Source: Xanthostigma xanthostigma
Taxonomy: Eukaryota; Arthropoda; Insecta; Raphidioptera; Raphidiidae
Length of the DNA stretch: 64,000 nucleotides
Reading direction: 5' to 3'
Assembly (NCBI GenBank): GCA_963575645.1
Contig: OY754468.1
Span: forward strand, 48,123,665 to 48,187,664
Both the position numbers and the translations under genes were made by a program. Shown here piece by piece: positions 11,284-21,247 of this stretch (within the stretch, counting starts at the first letter, position 1; the number at the start of each line of letters is the position of its first letter). Below the pieces are notes generated by a model. It was not told the origin of the DNA. It made no database searches and worked only from the letters and a program-made list of their open reading frames with translations.

Positions 11284-11562
11284 AAATAAATATAGTTTAA
11301 AAAAAACACGCTTTATATCGAACTAAAAAGTAAAAAATATTTTTTTTAAAATAAGCTTAAAACAATAATGAATAAAAAATACAAGTATTATTGTGAAAAA
11401 AGCGTGGGGCGAAATGTAGAACAAAGCGCCCCACGCTTTTTTCACAATAATACTTGTATTTTTTATTCATTATTGTTTTAAGCTTATTTTAAAAAAAATA
11501 TTTTTTACTTTTTAGTTCGATATAAAGCGTGTTTTTTAGTTTTTTTTAAACTATATTTATTT
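11284..11562. mobile_element. Near-perfect palindrome (foldback MITE), CGCTTTATATCG family, copy a
   Basis: Arms of about 125 bp carry ACACGCTTTATATCGAACT, AAAATAAGCTTAAAACAATA and GCGTGGGGCG, around a short centre near 11420. A shorter copy with the same arm sequence sits at 43274-43492. It is non-coding. Confidence 0.85.
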
Positions 11563-11697
11563 GTGAATAGGTATTTCATTGAATTCTGTTTTTATTTATA
11601 ATTATCGTATTTGTATTTTTACAGGGTCTTTATCTGTTGAATAAAACATTTAAGAAAAAATACATTTTGGTATTTTCAGCGTTATTTAGTGCTTTTT
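11563..11697. repeat. Direct repeat, right copy
   Basis: Matches 10899-11032, starting GTGAATAGGTATTTCATTG and sharing CAGGGTCTTTATCTGTTG. It abuts the foldback element, so the segment looks like a local duplication that now holds the SINE head and the palindrome between its halves. Confidence 0.75.
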
Positions 11698-11857
11698 AAG
11701 TAGGCCTAAAATTTACGAAACAATTCTCTTGAGTTTAAATATTTTTTACAAATATTATTTTTAAAATCAAACATTTATAGACACCATCAATATTAATAAG
11801 TCAGGTATTTTGGAAGTATGAATAATCAATGTAAAAATATCGGAAGCGCTCGGAACA

Positions 11858-12063
11858 TCACATGAAGTCATCGGAATCATATCCATCGCCCATGACGTTC
11901 GACGTCATATTTTCTGTTTTCATTAAAGTGCTGTAACTTCGGAGTTCCGCTTCTAATTTCTTTTGTTTTTCTTCTTCTTTTTCTTTCTCCTTCTGCTCTC
12001 TTAGAATTTTCTTTTTATCTTCACGCTCCATTTTATCACGGTTTTCTCTTTCTTGTCTGAAAT
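11858..12063 (-). CDS. CCDC25: CCDC25 exon 4 (C terminus)
   Basis: The last exon, on the minus strand, entering after TTTTCAG with A TTT CAG. Joining the G left by exon 3 gives [13 protein letters not shown], which aligns with FPDLAAEKECRDR of vertebrate CCDC25. It encodes the highly charged coiled coil ([20 protein letters not shown]), then [17 protein letters not shown] and the hallmark acidic end DSDDFM. A second AG seven bases downstream would break the frame. The gene ends tail-to-tail with QTRT1 about 1.66 kb away. Confidence 0.95.
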
Positions 12064-12129
12064 CTGAAAATATTGATATATTAGTCAAAAGGCGCAATTC
12101 CAAAAATTAATATTTGAGGCGATTTAGAC

Positions 12130-12854
12130 TAGTCTAAGAGCTAGCTACGGAGAAAATGGGTGACTCGGTGCAGAGCTGAAAATTTGCAGAATAATAGGAG
12201 ATAGTACAAGTAAGTAGGGAAAAAATTGCCAGAAGGCTAAGCGGAAGGTAAAGAGCCGCCAGAACGCGCTAATGTTGCGAAAAATCAGTGCACTTCTGGC
12301 AATTTCTATACTTATTCTGTAATTCAAAACTAGATTATATATTATATAATATATTATACATTATATAGTTATAAGGGCATACTGAAAATTCAAACATGAT
12401 ATAATAATTACATTCGACAAATATTCAAAATTATTAATATCATTTTGATAGAAATAAAATTAAATAAATTAATAAAATTACGTTGTTATAACAACGTAAT
12501 TTTATTAATGAAAATATATGACGATTAATTTTATTTCTATCAAAATGTCATTAATAATTTTGAATATTTGTCGAATGTAATTATTATATCAAGTTTGAAT
12601 TTTCAGTATGCTCTTATAACTCTATAATGTATAATAAATATAATATATAATCTAGTTTTGAATCACAGAATAAGTATAGAAATTGGCAGAAGTGCACTGA
12701 TTTTTCGCAACATTAGCGCCTTCTGGCGGCTCTTTACCTTCCGCTTAGCCTTCTGGCAATTTTTTCCCTACTTACTTGTACTATCTCCTATTATTCTGCA
12801 AATTTTCAGCTCTGCACCGAGTCACCCATTTTCTCCGTAGCCAGCTCTGACTAA
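12130..12854. mobile_element. 725-bp foldback element in CCDC25 intron 3
   Basis: Two arms of about 355 bp mirror each other around ACGTTGTTATAACAACGT near 12488. The ends carry GCTACGGAGAAAATGGGTGA, and the arms share TTGCAGAATAATAGGAGATAG and GGTAAAGAGCCGCCAGAA. Each arm contains the same 60-codon open frame only because the arms are copies; it is not a gene. It fills most of the 842-bp intron. Confidence 0.9.
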
Positions 12855-12905
12855 TATGGCATGTGACGTTTGAAATTATGCCGTGTTTATTTCTTCAGTA
12901 CTGAC

Positions 12906-13164
12906 CTGGATGGGCTTCAGTTTTAGTTTTGTTAAGTCTGTTCATAATATCATTGGAGCGTTTCGCGACGCGTATTTTATAAACGTCCTTTTCTTTGTGG
13001 AAGCTTACTTGTCCAACTTCCATACTTGGTGTTTTTTTCAAATTTGCCCACATGGTATATACAACGTCTACATCGTTCATTTTGTTTCCGGTTATACTAT
13101 TTGCCTTTACTAGTTGGGCAGCATCTTCCAGAACTGCAGCAGGAATATCGTCGATAGTTTGACC
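12906..13164 (-). CDS. CCDC25: CCDC25 exon 3
   Basis: It encodes [20 protein letters not shown], then [39 protein letters not shown] and [18 protein letters not shown]. This is the core of the NFACT-R (DUF814) domain shared with NEMF/Rqc2 proteins and yeast Jlp2. The exon enters after TTTTAAG and leaves at CCA G|GTCAGT in phase 1. Confidence 0.95.
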
Positions 13165-13241
13165 CTTAAAACAAATTGTAAGTTGAGAAATGTGAAACAA
13201 ATTCGAAACTGCACGTTAAATATATTTTTTTTAATTCTTAC

Positions 13242-13333
13242 TTGTCTCAATCTCAAATAAACATGTGCTGAAGAAACTTTGTCAACATGGAACCACACGT
13301 CTTCTGGCCAACCCCATTTGATAAGGTCTTCAT
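13242..13333 (-). CDS. CCDC25: CCDC25 exon 2
   Basis: It completes the Asn codon split by intron 1 and encodes [19 protein letters not shown] and [12 protein letters not shown], almost identical to the vertebrate protein. The donor is CAA|GTAAG. Introns 1 and 2 are 61 and 77 bp long. Confidence 0.96.
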
Positions 13334-13394
13334 CTACAAAAAAGATTGATTAAAAAACTTTAGAATTAGCAACATAAAGATCTCTTAACCTTAC

Positions 13395-13467
13395 TTTCAT
13401 ATTTGTCGATTCCCATAAAAAGAGTCACTGGAGGCTGTACAACGTTGCTTGTGAAGTAAAAAACCAT
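13395..13467 (-). CDS. CCDC25: CCDC25 exon 1 (start)
   Basis: ATG at 13467 begins [19 protein letters not shown] and runs to IDKYE, matching [20 protein letters not shown] of the human protein. It ends with one base before GTAAGG. The four exons join into 209 residues against 208 in human. The family has an NFACT-R domain and a C-terminal coiled coil. Human CCDC25 has been described as a membrane sensor of extracellular DNA; the ancestral role is unclear and may relate to its NEMF-like domain. Confidence 0.96.
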
Positions 13468-14087
13468 TTTATCTTCAACGGAAGTTATTTACTATACAAA
13501 CTTATAATTATTTAGTATTTACAAAGAATCGCTAAATTTTACATTACACTTCAATAAAAATGCACACTCCACAAGCAGATGTTTTTAAGTTGTCAAAAGC
13601 GGCGCTGTGAACTGTGAGCATTCATTGGAACTAATTGTATTTGTACTATAGATAATATATCTATGATTTGTACACAGTGCTTTTTCATCAGTTTGATGTT
13701 TTGATATTTTTTTAAATAATTTTATATTATAAAGCAGATTTTTTAAAACTTTAATGAATTATAATTTCTTATTACTTTTTTCGACGGAAATAAATTTTTC
13801 TGAGTATATATACTTTCGCTACAAAACTTCTATTTAATGTTATTCATAGACATCTATGATTTTTATTTCCATTAACGATTGCATTCCTTTTGCATCTCAC
13901 TTTAATCAGTACAGAGGTGCCCAATTATGAACGAAAGACAGAGACGTCTTTTTGACCAATTACCTGACAGTCTTTTGAGTTTTAAAAACGTTATTGTTTG
14001 AGTTTTTTAACTGACACATTAGAAACTAATTTAATTAAAGTTTTATGTTGTTTATTAATCTGATAAGTGTTTTAAAAAGTTTTAAAG
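13468..14087. promoter_or_regulatory. Candidate bidirectional promoter, CCDC25 / centrosomin exon 1a
   Basis: A 620-bp gap separates the CCDC25 ATG (minus) from the candidate first exon of the centrosomin gene (plus). Head-to-head genes this close usually share a promoter. I see no TATA box at the expected distance from either start. A transposon footprint sits at 13639-13673. Confidence 0.5.
13639..13673. mobile_element. Collapsed foldback element with 8-bp target duplication
   Basis: The 8-bp word ATTTGTAC occurs at 13639-13646 and 13666-13673. Between them lie only 19 bases, TATAGATAATATATCTATG. These match the two outer tips of the CATAGATAT foldback family (full copies at 10223 and 57796). 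It looks like a copy that lost its interior by incomplete excision or deletion. Confidence 0.75.
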
Positions 14088-14131
14088 ATGTATGATGATA
14101 CAGCGGATTATACAATGGATGTGACAAACGA
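14088..14131 (+). CDS. cnn: Candidate centrosomin first exon 1a
   Basis: ATG opens MYDDTADYTMDVTN and reaches a strong donor, GA|GTAAGC, leaving two bases. The phase fits the exon at 36700, which begins with the one base needed. Joined to it, the sequence reads DVTNDTSPTQLQEVT. It is short and its assignment rests on phase, position opposite CCDC25 and codon quality, not on homology. It could be the first exon of another gene. Confidence 0.5.
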
Positions 14132-14522
14132 GTAAGCATCATTTTTCTTTTATACTACATAACCTATTTATGAAAAGAGAAAATCAAATGTGGTGCCCTA
14201 CATTTGCAGTATATATATTTATTTGTTTAGACGTTTTATATTAATTTTTTTATAAGAAAATTTAACTAATTTACTATTCTTATTGGTTAATTAAAACTAT
14301 TGGGTACTATTTTGTAATTTTGTTAAGAGATTTTGGAGTCTGAATAATATCAAAGCTAATTTATATGATTCATTTCGCAGGTCTAAATATTAATATTATA
14401 AATTGCAGCGTTTGGACTGTTTGTAATTAAATTAAAATTAAACTTAGGTTATCTTTACATTCGATCAAAATATGTAAAGAAAAAATGGAAAAATCCTCCA
14501 CAGTACATTGCTCACAAGTATC

Positions 14523-14925
14523 TTCTCTATGAATTCGTAGTTTAGCATTTTTGCCAAAGATGTCTCTGTTAACTTGATATTAATTTTATCTATGAATTCG
14601 TAGTTTAGCATTTTTGCCAAAGATGTCTCTAGGTTCGTTCCAAGCAGCCAGTGAACGGTTTCGGAACTGCCAGCCGCATGCGCACTAGGTAAAACGTGTT
14701 CTAATATCGCCACTAACAGCTTCGTTTTACCTAGTGCGCATGCGGCTGGCAGTTCCGAAACCGTTCACTGGCTGCTTGGAACGAACCTTCTGTTAACTTG
14801 ATATTAATTTTAACTTTATATTAATTTTATCTATGAATTCGTAGTTTAACATTTTTGCCAAAGATGTCTCTGTTAACTTGATATTAATTTTAACTTTATA
14901 TTAATTTTAACATTGCGATTATTTA
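14523..14925. repeat. Tandem repeat of an 80-bp-type unit, split by a palindrome
   Basis: Three or more partial units share CTATGAATTCGTAGTTTAGC, TTTTTGCCAAAGATGTCTCT and GTTAACTTGATATTAATTTT. The array is broken at 14631-14788 by an inserted palindrome. The uninterrupted units show the empty target site. Confidence 0.8.
14631..14788. mobile_element. 158-bp palindromic MITE with 3-bp target duplication
   Basis: Arms of about 68 bp start AGGTTCGTTCCAAGCAGCCA and are identical over nearly all their length, around a loop of about 22 bp. The flanks read GATGTCTCT on the left and TCTGTTAAC on the right. The intact repeat unit reads GATGTCTCTGTTAAC, so TCT was duplicated on insertion. Confidence 0.85.
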
Positions 14926-15211
14926 TTCCTGTCTTGTTATGTAATTTTCATAAAATACTTATAAGCTAGTTTTATAACCAGCAATTTAAATATTCGTTAA
15001 TGACATAATTATCATCACATTTTTGTTAACAAAATACTCATTAAAGTAATTTTGATAAGAAAACCAAATTAAACCAAATATTGCTTAAACGTAGTAGAAA
15101 ACCTTTAAAGCATTTTGAACGAAGCTACCAAAAGATGTTTTTAACACAGAAAAACAGGAATTTACGCATGTTAAACTAATGGCCTAATAGAATTCAGAAA
15201 CGTTTTACTGG

Positions 15212-15402
15212 TGTTGTAACTTTATGAATGACATCCCGGGCTACGACCACTTGGACTACGCGTTTTACGCGTGAGCCTTCAGTGGTAAGTGGGCAGAATA
15301 CGTCCCTCTGTTTATGTTCGGGACGACCAGGACACCAGAGCGACATTATTTTAACATCTGGCTGCCAGCATCCAGCGTGTGGAGTAAGGATGGGTAATTT
15401 TT
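15212..15402 (+). pseudogene. Broken coding-like fragment, lipase-like at its left end
   Basis: One frame reads DIPGYDHLDYAFYA, which resembles the C-terminal catalytic-His region of acid lipases (xHLDFxWA). Further right the words FGTTRTPERHYFNIWLPAS look coding but I cannot assign them. Base composition is far richer in GC than its surroundings. There is no start, splice structure or neighbouring exon, so I treat it as a gene relic. The lipase resemblance is weak. Confidence 0.35.
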
Positions 15403-15455
15403 GGTATTGAAATAACGTGATTGTGTTTCACCGGTGTTTGAAATTAACACCTAAT

Positions 15456-15538
15456 TTAAGGCCTAGTTTATATGAGAGACGTTCAACGCGCGTTGGGCTA
15501 ACGCGCGTTGAACGCCTCTCATATAAACTAGGCCTTAA
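15456..15538. mobile_element. 83-bp perfect-type palindrome
   Basis: TTAAGGCCTAGTTTATATGA on the left is mirrored on the right, with CAACGCGCGTTG next to the centre. The arms are about 38 bp. It is either a tiny MITE or the residue of one. Confidence 0.7.
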
Positions 15539-16370
15539 TCGATTTTCTTCTGCCTTGTCCTTATCATACATAACTACATCGGTGATGTAACGAATATATC
15601 ATGCGAATATGATCAGAAAAAAGTTTTTTCGTTAATGTAACCTTGCAATTATATATTTTACCAGCCTCCACATAAACATTAGATAATAAAGCTTTAAACT
15701 TAGTATTAATAATCAACCTAGTACCTACCCAGAATAACTGCAAGTGTGTGAGTGCGACTTGTGCGGCCAATCAGCTGCCAAGTAGCCTTGGACAATAATG
15801 GCGGCAGATTTGAAAACTGAATATACGCATTTGCGAATATCGGTGACGGATATTTGCACTCGCAAATTACCTACAAAATTGACATTCGTTACATAACTAA
15901 ACTGCGTCGTAGTTAAATAAGAACGGCTGTAGTTTTTTTGCGGAGTTTTAGAAGTTTTCACATTGCATGCCTGCTGGCCCATTTGTACTGGCATTACTCA
16001 AGAATAGCTAGACCAGTTTTAACAAAACATGGTACCCAAACTTTAGATAGCCTTCTATTCGCGGGTAAAATTGGTGCTTTCACGAGCAATATAAGTTACA
16101 AAAAACAAATTCGTAACGCAATAAGAAACATGTGCTGAGTTTCTTATACCACTTGCTGCGCTAAGTGTTTGCTTTTAAAAATTGAGAATCATATATTAAT
16201 ACGCTAAGGTTAAAGATGTTTGCCTCCCTTTTTAGAAAAAACCTCACAATTTCTCCACATAAATTATATACCTATCATTTTACAAATATTTGCTTGCTCT
16301 ACTGACATCGACAACTAAAAAATTTTTATTGCTTTTGTTTTTGTAAATTAATTAAAATACAGCAACGCTG
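15539..16370. other. Proposed centrosomin intron 1, no gene seen
   Basis: Short open frames on both strands here have no recognisable protein content. I see no splice-flanked exon and no complete element. Confidence 0.4.
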
Positions 16371-16660
16371 AACAACGTCTGCCATCTAACGGATTTAATT
16401 TTGAAACAACGTCAATACTTCGATCTGTCATCTGACCTTCATATTGTAATACAACAAACACAATACTGTATACTGCCATCTGACGGTTTTAATTTTGAAA
16501 CAACGAGCAACGCTGAACAACGTCACAGCAATGCTGCATGATGCCATCTGGCGGCTTAGCTCAACGCTTTTGCTACTTGCGCCTCTATATGACAATTTTA
16601 GTAAAATATTTCTTCGATCTGTCATCTGAGCTTCATATTGTAATACAACAAAAAGAAGAA
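16371..16660. repeat. Imperfect direct repeats
   Basis: TTCGATCTGTCATCTGA followed by CTTCATATTGTAATACAAC occurs at about 16419 and 16615. TTTTAATTTTGAAACAACG and GCCATCTGACGG also recur two or three times. It is a local tandem duplication of about 200 bp. Confidence 0.65.
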
Positions 16661-17344
16661 CGTTATTAACAGTGTGCAAAATTAGAAACGAATTGAATAC
16701 CTGCAATCATATTTAAAAAATAATTTTGTAAAGTGATAATTATTATACTTATTTAGTGCGAATAATTCGCACAGGTCACACGAGTTATATTATTGATAGT
16801 AAAAAATTTCTAACCACTAATTAAATTTTGATTGAAAAATGTTGCTTTGTACATCCCTAGAGGATACGACGCATGCGCGACGATTATAAGACGTTACACG
16901 ACGCTACCCTACCACCACGCCACCACTAGCTGAATACAGCTGATGCTGATATTTCTCAGTTCTCAGAGACGCAGATTGTGGCATGTACTGCATTTTTGTA
17001 ATCGAATGAAGTATTGAGTTTGTTGTTTTTTTTTCTTTTGTAAGAAAAAACCTCGATGACAAGGCATAATATAATATACTGCCAGTACTTTGCGCGCTTG
17101 TCAGATTTAAACACAGGCTGTGCAAATTATAATAAACGGGGGTGAATTACCCCAAGAAATTATTCAAAACACGTGAGAATCGGTAGTTGATGAATTGTGG
17201 ACGATTATGTAGTGAGAAATGTCGCGAAGGAAGAAACGTAAAAATAAGAATGGTTTTTGTTATGTAATAATTTAAAAATATGACTATTTATTAAGTGAAC
17301 TTTTGAGAGATTTAATTTTGTGTTGATTTATTAACTGTAGTGAA

Positions 17345-17436
17345 ATGTCGTCAATTTTTACGTTTGGAACGGGGCTGAGGAGCCCCACGAGACCAAGGCG
17401 TATTATGTCGCCTCCGACCAGCGTCAGTCCTTTTTG
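17345..17436 (+). CDS. cnn: Candidate centrosomin first exon 1b
   Basis: ATG opens MSSIFTFGTGLRSPTRPRR and runs through IMSPPTSVSPF to a strong donor, TG|GTAAGA. It leaves two bases, the same phase as exon 1a, and fits the exon at 36700 to give SPFCTSPTQLQEVT. GC content and codon quality stand out from the flanking DNA. The segment is rich in Ser, Pro and Arg, as expected of a disordered N terminus. No homologue is recognised, so the gene assignment is by phase and position. Confidence 0.5.
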
Positions 17437-17485
17437 GTAAGAATTGTCTCCCTCCTTTATTTAGGAGTTTCCTTCTTAAGCGTAT

Positions 17486-17838
17486 TCATCTCAAATTTTT
17501 TCCCCTCGCCTAAAAACGGTTCGCGCTCTCCCGACGCTATTTTTTAAGCTAGAGGGTTCTGGTAAACGCCAAATGAAAGACAAAGAATCAGACTACAGAT
17601 CCTTCAGGCGAATTTTTTGAAAAACAGTTTCGCCTACGTGTGAAATAGTACGTAACTTATTGTTTTTTTCAAAAGGTTGTAAGTTTTTTCAGGAATTTTT
17701 TTTCAAAAAATTCGCCTGAAGGATCTGTAGTCTGATTCTTTGTCTTTCATTTGGCGTTTATCAGAACCCTCTAGCTTTAAAAATAGCGTCGGGAGTGCGC
17801 GAACCGTTTTTAGGCGAGGGGAAAAGATTTGAGATGAA
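17486..17838. mobile_element. 353-bp foldback element
   Basis: Arms of about 150 bp begin TTCATCTCAAATTTTTTCCC and contain GCCTAAAAACGGTTCGCGC and TCAGACTACAGATCCTTCAG. The loop holds GTGTGAAATAGTACG. It starts 49 bp after the exon 1b donor and encodes nothing. Confidence 0.85.
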
Positions 17839-17942
17839 GGGTGCAGGGGGTATTTGCAGGGACGAATACTCTTAAAAAAATATACGTCGAATTTTAAATT
17901 CTATAGGCTCCTGATAATGATACTATGGTTGCAAATGTAGAG

Positions 17943-18234
17943 CAGGGGTGTCAAACTTATCACCCGTGACGGTTTTTTTGCGACCCATAAAAAAATCAAA
18001 ATAAAAAGTTTACGCAGTTTAATTTTACCTCGGAAACCCCAATCGATATTTCTAGTAAGATATCGATAATGTAAAATTATGGATGCTCGACAAGAGACGT
18101 CATAAGCGTCCTATATCGAAGTCATGTCGACTGATTTCAACAAACAACTGAACGATAATTGAAAACCAACGGCAAGCTTTGTGCGGGAATACGGGAAATG
18201 GTGGCCCGCCTTTCAAATGAGTTTGACAACCTTG
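17943..18234. mobile_element. hAT-type MITE with CAGGGGTGTCAAACT end
   Basis: The left end, CAGGGGTGTCAAACTTATC, has a typical hAT tip. The right end is a diverged complement, GAGTTTGACAACCTTG. The flanks ATGTAGAG and ATATATAG agree at 6 of 8 bases. It contains GTTTTTTTGCGACCC and no transposase. Confidence 0.6.
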
Positions 18235-18365
18235 ATATATAGATTACAGAGCAATAAATTGAGAATGTTCCAGAAAAAATTATGTAATCATCTGATCTAA
18301 TTATATTTAAAAGTTGTAGCCTGAATTATAAAGTCAAAAATTACTTATTAAAAAAAAACAAGACG

Positions 18366-18573
18366 CCCGACTGCACAAAAATGAAATTAATGAAATTAAT
18401 AACTAAAAAGAGGAAAACAAGTCGGAAAATCTCAACATGCAGCAGGCGGACACCTCTTTGTTTCTCTCGTTTGTTTTTTAACGGATATACATTCGCTGCA
18501 TGTTGATATTTTCCGACTTGCTTTCCTCTTTTTAGTTATTAATTTCATTTTTGTGCATTTCTGGGGCAGTCGG
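18366..18573. mobile_element. 208-bp foldback element
   Basis: Both arms contain ATTAATAACTAAAAAGAGGA, AACAAGTCGGAAAAT and CATGCAGC, in mirror order, with a loop around GTTTCTCTCGTTTG. The outer tips share GCCCGACTGCACAAAAATG in degraded form. Confidence 0.75.
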
Positions 18574-18668
18574 CTAAAAAAGCAAATCAAAAATTATATT
18601 CAGTTTTTTTTTAAACCACAATACAAAGCAAATGAATTCAAGCTTTTTTTCAATAAACCATATATGTA

Positions 18669-19238
18669 CAGTATGTAAAAACACGTAAGGTGCACATAGG
18701 GAAATTAACATTGGGAAAAATGACTGGATCAGAGTGAGCCTTGAAATCTTGTTTTTCAATTTGACAGATAATATTTTTTTAAATGAATGTGTATACTACC
18801 GAAGAAAATATTCAAATGATTACAACATAATCGGACTTTTTTATTAATGGGACATTAAATTCCCAAAAATACTTAAATATGGTGCGAGATCAAATATCTC
18901 CGCCTAGTCGTGTTGAACCTAAAGACATTGGGTCACTGATTTACCAACGCGCATACGTCATACCAGTCAGACAATTTTTGAATGAAATGTTTCCAAACAG
19001 ATGGAGTTGTTTTTTTGTTTTATTTTTGTACAAAAAAATTAAAATAATGATTTATAAGAGCTTTTTATTATTAAAAAAGCCAAGTAAAATAAAAATAAAT
19101 CAAAATAAAATAGAAGTCCTCAAGATTACTACGATAATTCAATAGAAATAACAATAAATGCAGTCATGGCTAACTCTGATCCAAGTGTTTTTTCCCAATG
19201 CTAATTTCCCTGTGTGCACCTTACGCGTTTACATACTG
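18669..19238 (+). mobile_element. Tc1/mariner-derived MITE, copy 1, with transposase remnant
   Basis: TA flanks both ends. Terminal inverted repeats of about 65 bp start CAGTATGTAAAAACACGTAA and run through TTGGGAAAAAATGACTGGAT. The interior keeps a coding remnant: AYVIPVRQFLNEMFPNRW matches the VRQFLNExFPxRWIGR motif of mariner-type insect transposases, and NSQKYLNMVRDQI matches the part before it. The segments carrying most of the DDE catalytic core are missing, so it cannot move itself. Confidence 0.88.
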
Positions 19239-19612
19239 TATTTAAAAAAAGCTTGAATTCATTTGCTTTTAAAAAAAAAAAACTATAGACTGACTGTTAT
19301 TGTCGTATTGTACTTACTTTTGTTGTTTATCTTGTGTCAACAGTGTTTTGTTATTGACTTTATTACTGATTGCGACCTTCGAATTTCTTATCAGAAAAGT
19401 CGAAACTCTCGATTGTTTTAGACGGAAACGATTTGGTTATCAACACTTTGATTAAAATCGATAGAAACATTCACTGTTTACATACGATCGACAAGAAAGT
19501 ACAAGGGATTTTGGACATTTTATCTCTCAAAAAGTTTTATCCAACTTAGTTTAAGCAAATTAGACCGAGTAGATAGTTAACTAAAAAAACATCGTATCAA
19601 GGAATCTGGGAA
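19239..19612. other. Intronic spacer, no feature seen
   Basis: AT-rich DNA between the Tc1/mariner-derived MITE and the Helitron-like element. It shows no coding signal and no clear repeat. Confidence 0.4.
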
Positions 19613-20190
19613 TCTATATACTAATATATAAAGCTGAAGAGTTTGTTTGTTTGTTTGAACGCGCTAATCTCAGGAACTACTGGTTCAAATTGAAAAAAAA
19701 ATGTTTGTTGGATAGCCCATTTATCGAGGCAGGCTATAGGCTATATAATATTACGCTACGACGATTAGGAGCGGAGCATTAATGAAAAATGTTGCAAAAT
19801 GTATCTCAAAAGTGAGCTTCTATTCATGTGAAATGCACTAGCTAGAAATACTATAGCGCTGTGAGTACACAGCCCCAGGTGACTCAATCGGTAGAGCATG
19901 CGACTGTCAATATCAGGGTCGTTGGGCGAATATATTTTTATTTATTTTTTTTAATTTTCTATATTGCTTTCTTCTAAGGCTTACATTTAAATTTATTTTA
20001 ATTTTATTTAATTTATTAATTAAAAAAAGCATAAATACTGCTTTTTATCGACAAAAACTTTTGAACGGTAACTCCGATCATCATGAAATTTGGACACAAC
20101 ATTCATCTCGGTAAACTAAGATGTATACTCATGTTCCTCCCTTCCCCATTCTTTCTTTTGCACCCGGGTGAAACCGGGCGGGACCGCTAG
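19613..20190 (+). mobile_element. Helitron-like element, copy 1
   Basis: Starts TCTATATACTAATATATAAA and ends with a hairpin CCCGG-GTGAAA-CCGGG followed by CGGGACCGCTAG, the Helitron pattern of 5' TC, 3' hairpin and CTRR. It has no inverted termini. Related copies lie at 24437, 28824, 33333, 43831, 45343 and 52157. At 19862-19931 it carries a tRNA-like block. Confidence 0.75.
19862..19931 (+). other. tRNA-Lys-like block inside Helitron copy 1
   Basis: GACTCAATCGGTAGAGCATG matches a tRNA A box, and the segment resembles insect tRNA-Lys. The T-arm is shortened here. The same block, better kept, is at 45597-45680. Confidence 0.55.
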
Positions 20191-21020
20191 TCGAATATAT
20201 GTTAAGGTACTAAAGTATAAACAAAAAAATCGGCACCAGCGCCAGCGACGCCGCGGAACAAGGCTAGTGTTAAAAAACATTTAAAATAAAAAATTCAATA
20301 GATCGATTCATCTCGATTTTGTGGTTTCTACATTTTTTCCATCTGGATTCGGCTCGAGACACGTGCTGTCTCTTACCATTGTGACAAAAAATGAGTTGTT
20401 TTCATGTGTGCTTACTGAAAAGTGAATCAGTTCGCAACGTGCTCTATTGTGCTTCAGGGCACGTCTGTCGACGACACGTGCGGGGGGTGGCTCTCCCGCT
20501 GACCACTTTACGTTATGCATTGCCATTAATGAGACAAGACAGGTGCATAAAACCGACCATTGTCGGTTACTTGTCTACTTATTGAAATGCGACTAATTTA
20601 ATAATACAGACTAATTGACAGGTCAATGTTAATTTTTCTGACAGTCAGAGAGGTACAGTTTGCACCCTATAAAAACGTGTAAATTAGCCGATCTAAGGTC
20701 ATTTTTGATGTGAAACATCTATAGCCGCACGTAAACCAGATTTCTGGCGTGGCGACGTGGCGACGCGTCGCCACGCTCTATGTACTTATAGTGTACAGGG
20801 TATACAGTGTTGTTTACTATTATAATTAAAGTGTGCATGAGATCGGATACCTATAGTGTATACTCCACAGGGTATACAGTGTTGTTTACTATTATAATTA
20901 AAGTGTGCATTCATCTGTGCATTAAGCACGCGTATATTTGGTGTGTTTGAAGCGCCAGTAAATGTAATATCTACTCTCTTGGTAGATTAAATTATGTTTC
21001 ACATCTGCCAGGCGTCACAT
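20191..21020. other. Intronic DNA with a 44-bp direct repeat
   Basis: A perfect 44-bp unit beginning ACAGGGTATACAGTGTTG occurs at 20795-20838 and 20867-20910. Upstream at 20745-20775 is the small palindrome GTGGCGACGCGTCGCCAC. No exon is visible. Confidence 0.6.
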
Positions 21021-21247
21021 TTTTTTTTTAACCGAGACCGAACTTCGATCTTTTCCTCACTTTTGCTAAGACCGACACATTTTGGATGACAAAGAGATTG
21101 TTGTATAGTTTGTATTTTCCTTTGTTAGAAGTGTAGCCTCTAATAAATTAATTAATATTAACCCCGTGTAATCGTTGGTATTTTCAGCCGACCCAAGATC
21201 AGTTTTTTAGTCGAAATCGAACTTCAGACTTTACCTCAAGTTCGGTT

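Noticed and set aside
12145-12840. Two identical 60-codon frames in opposite orientation
   Set aside because: They are the mirror arms of one foldback element inside CCDC25 intron 3, not genes.
14523-14925. CRISPR-like array
   Set aside because: Units are long, degenerate tandem repeats without unique spacers, in a eukaryotic genome.
18879-19145. 88-codon frame treated as a host gene
   Set aside because: It is the transposase remnant of a MITE, repeated at 40419 and 62027.
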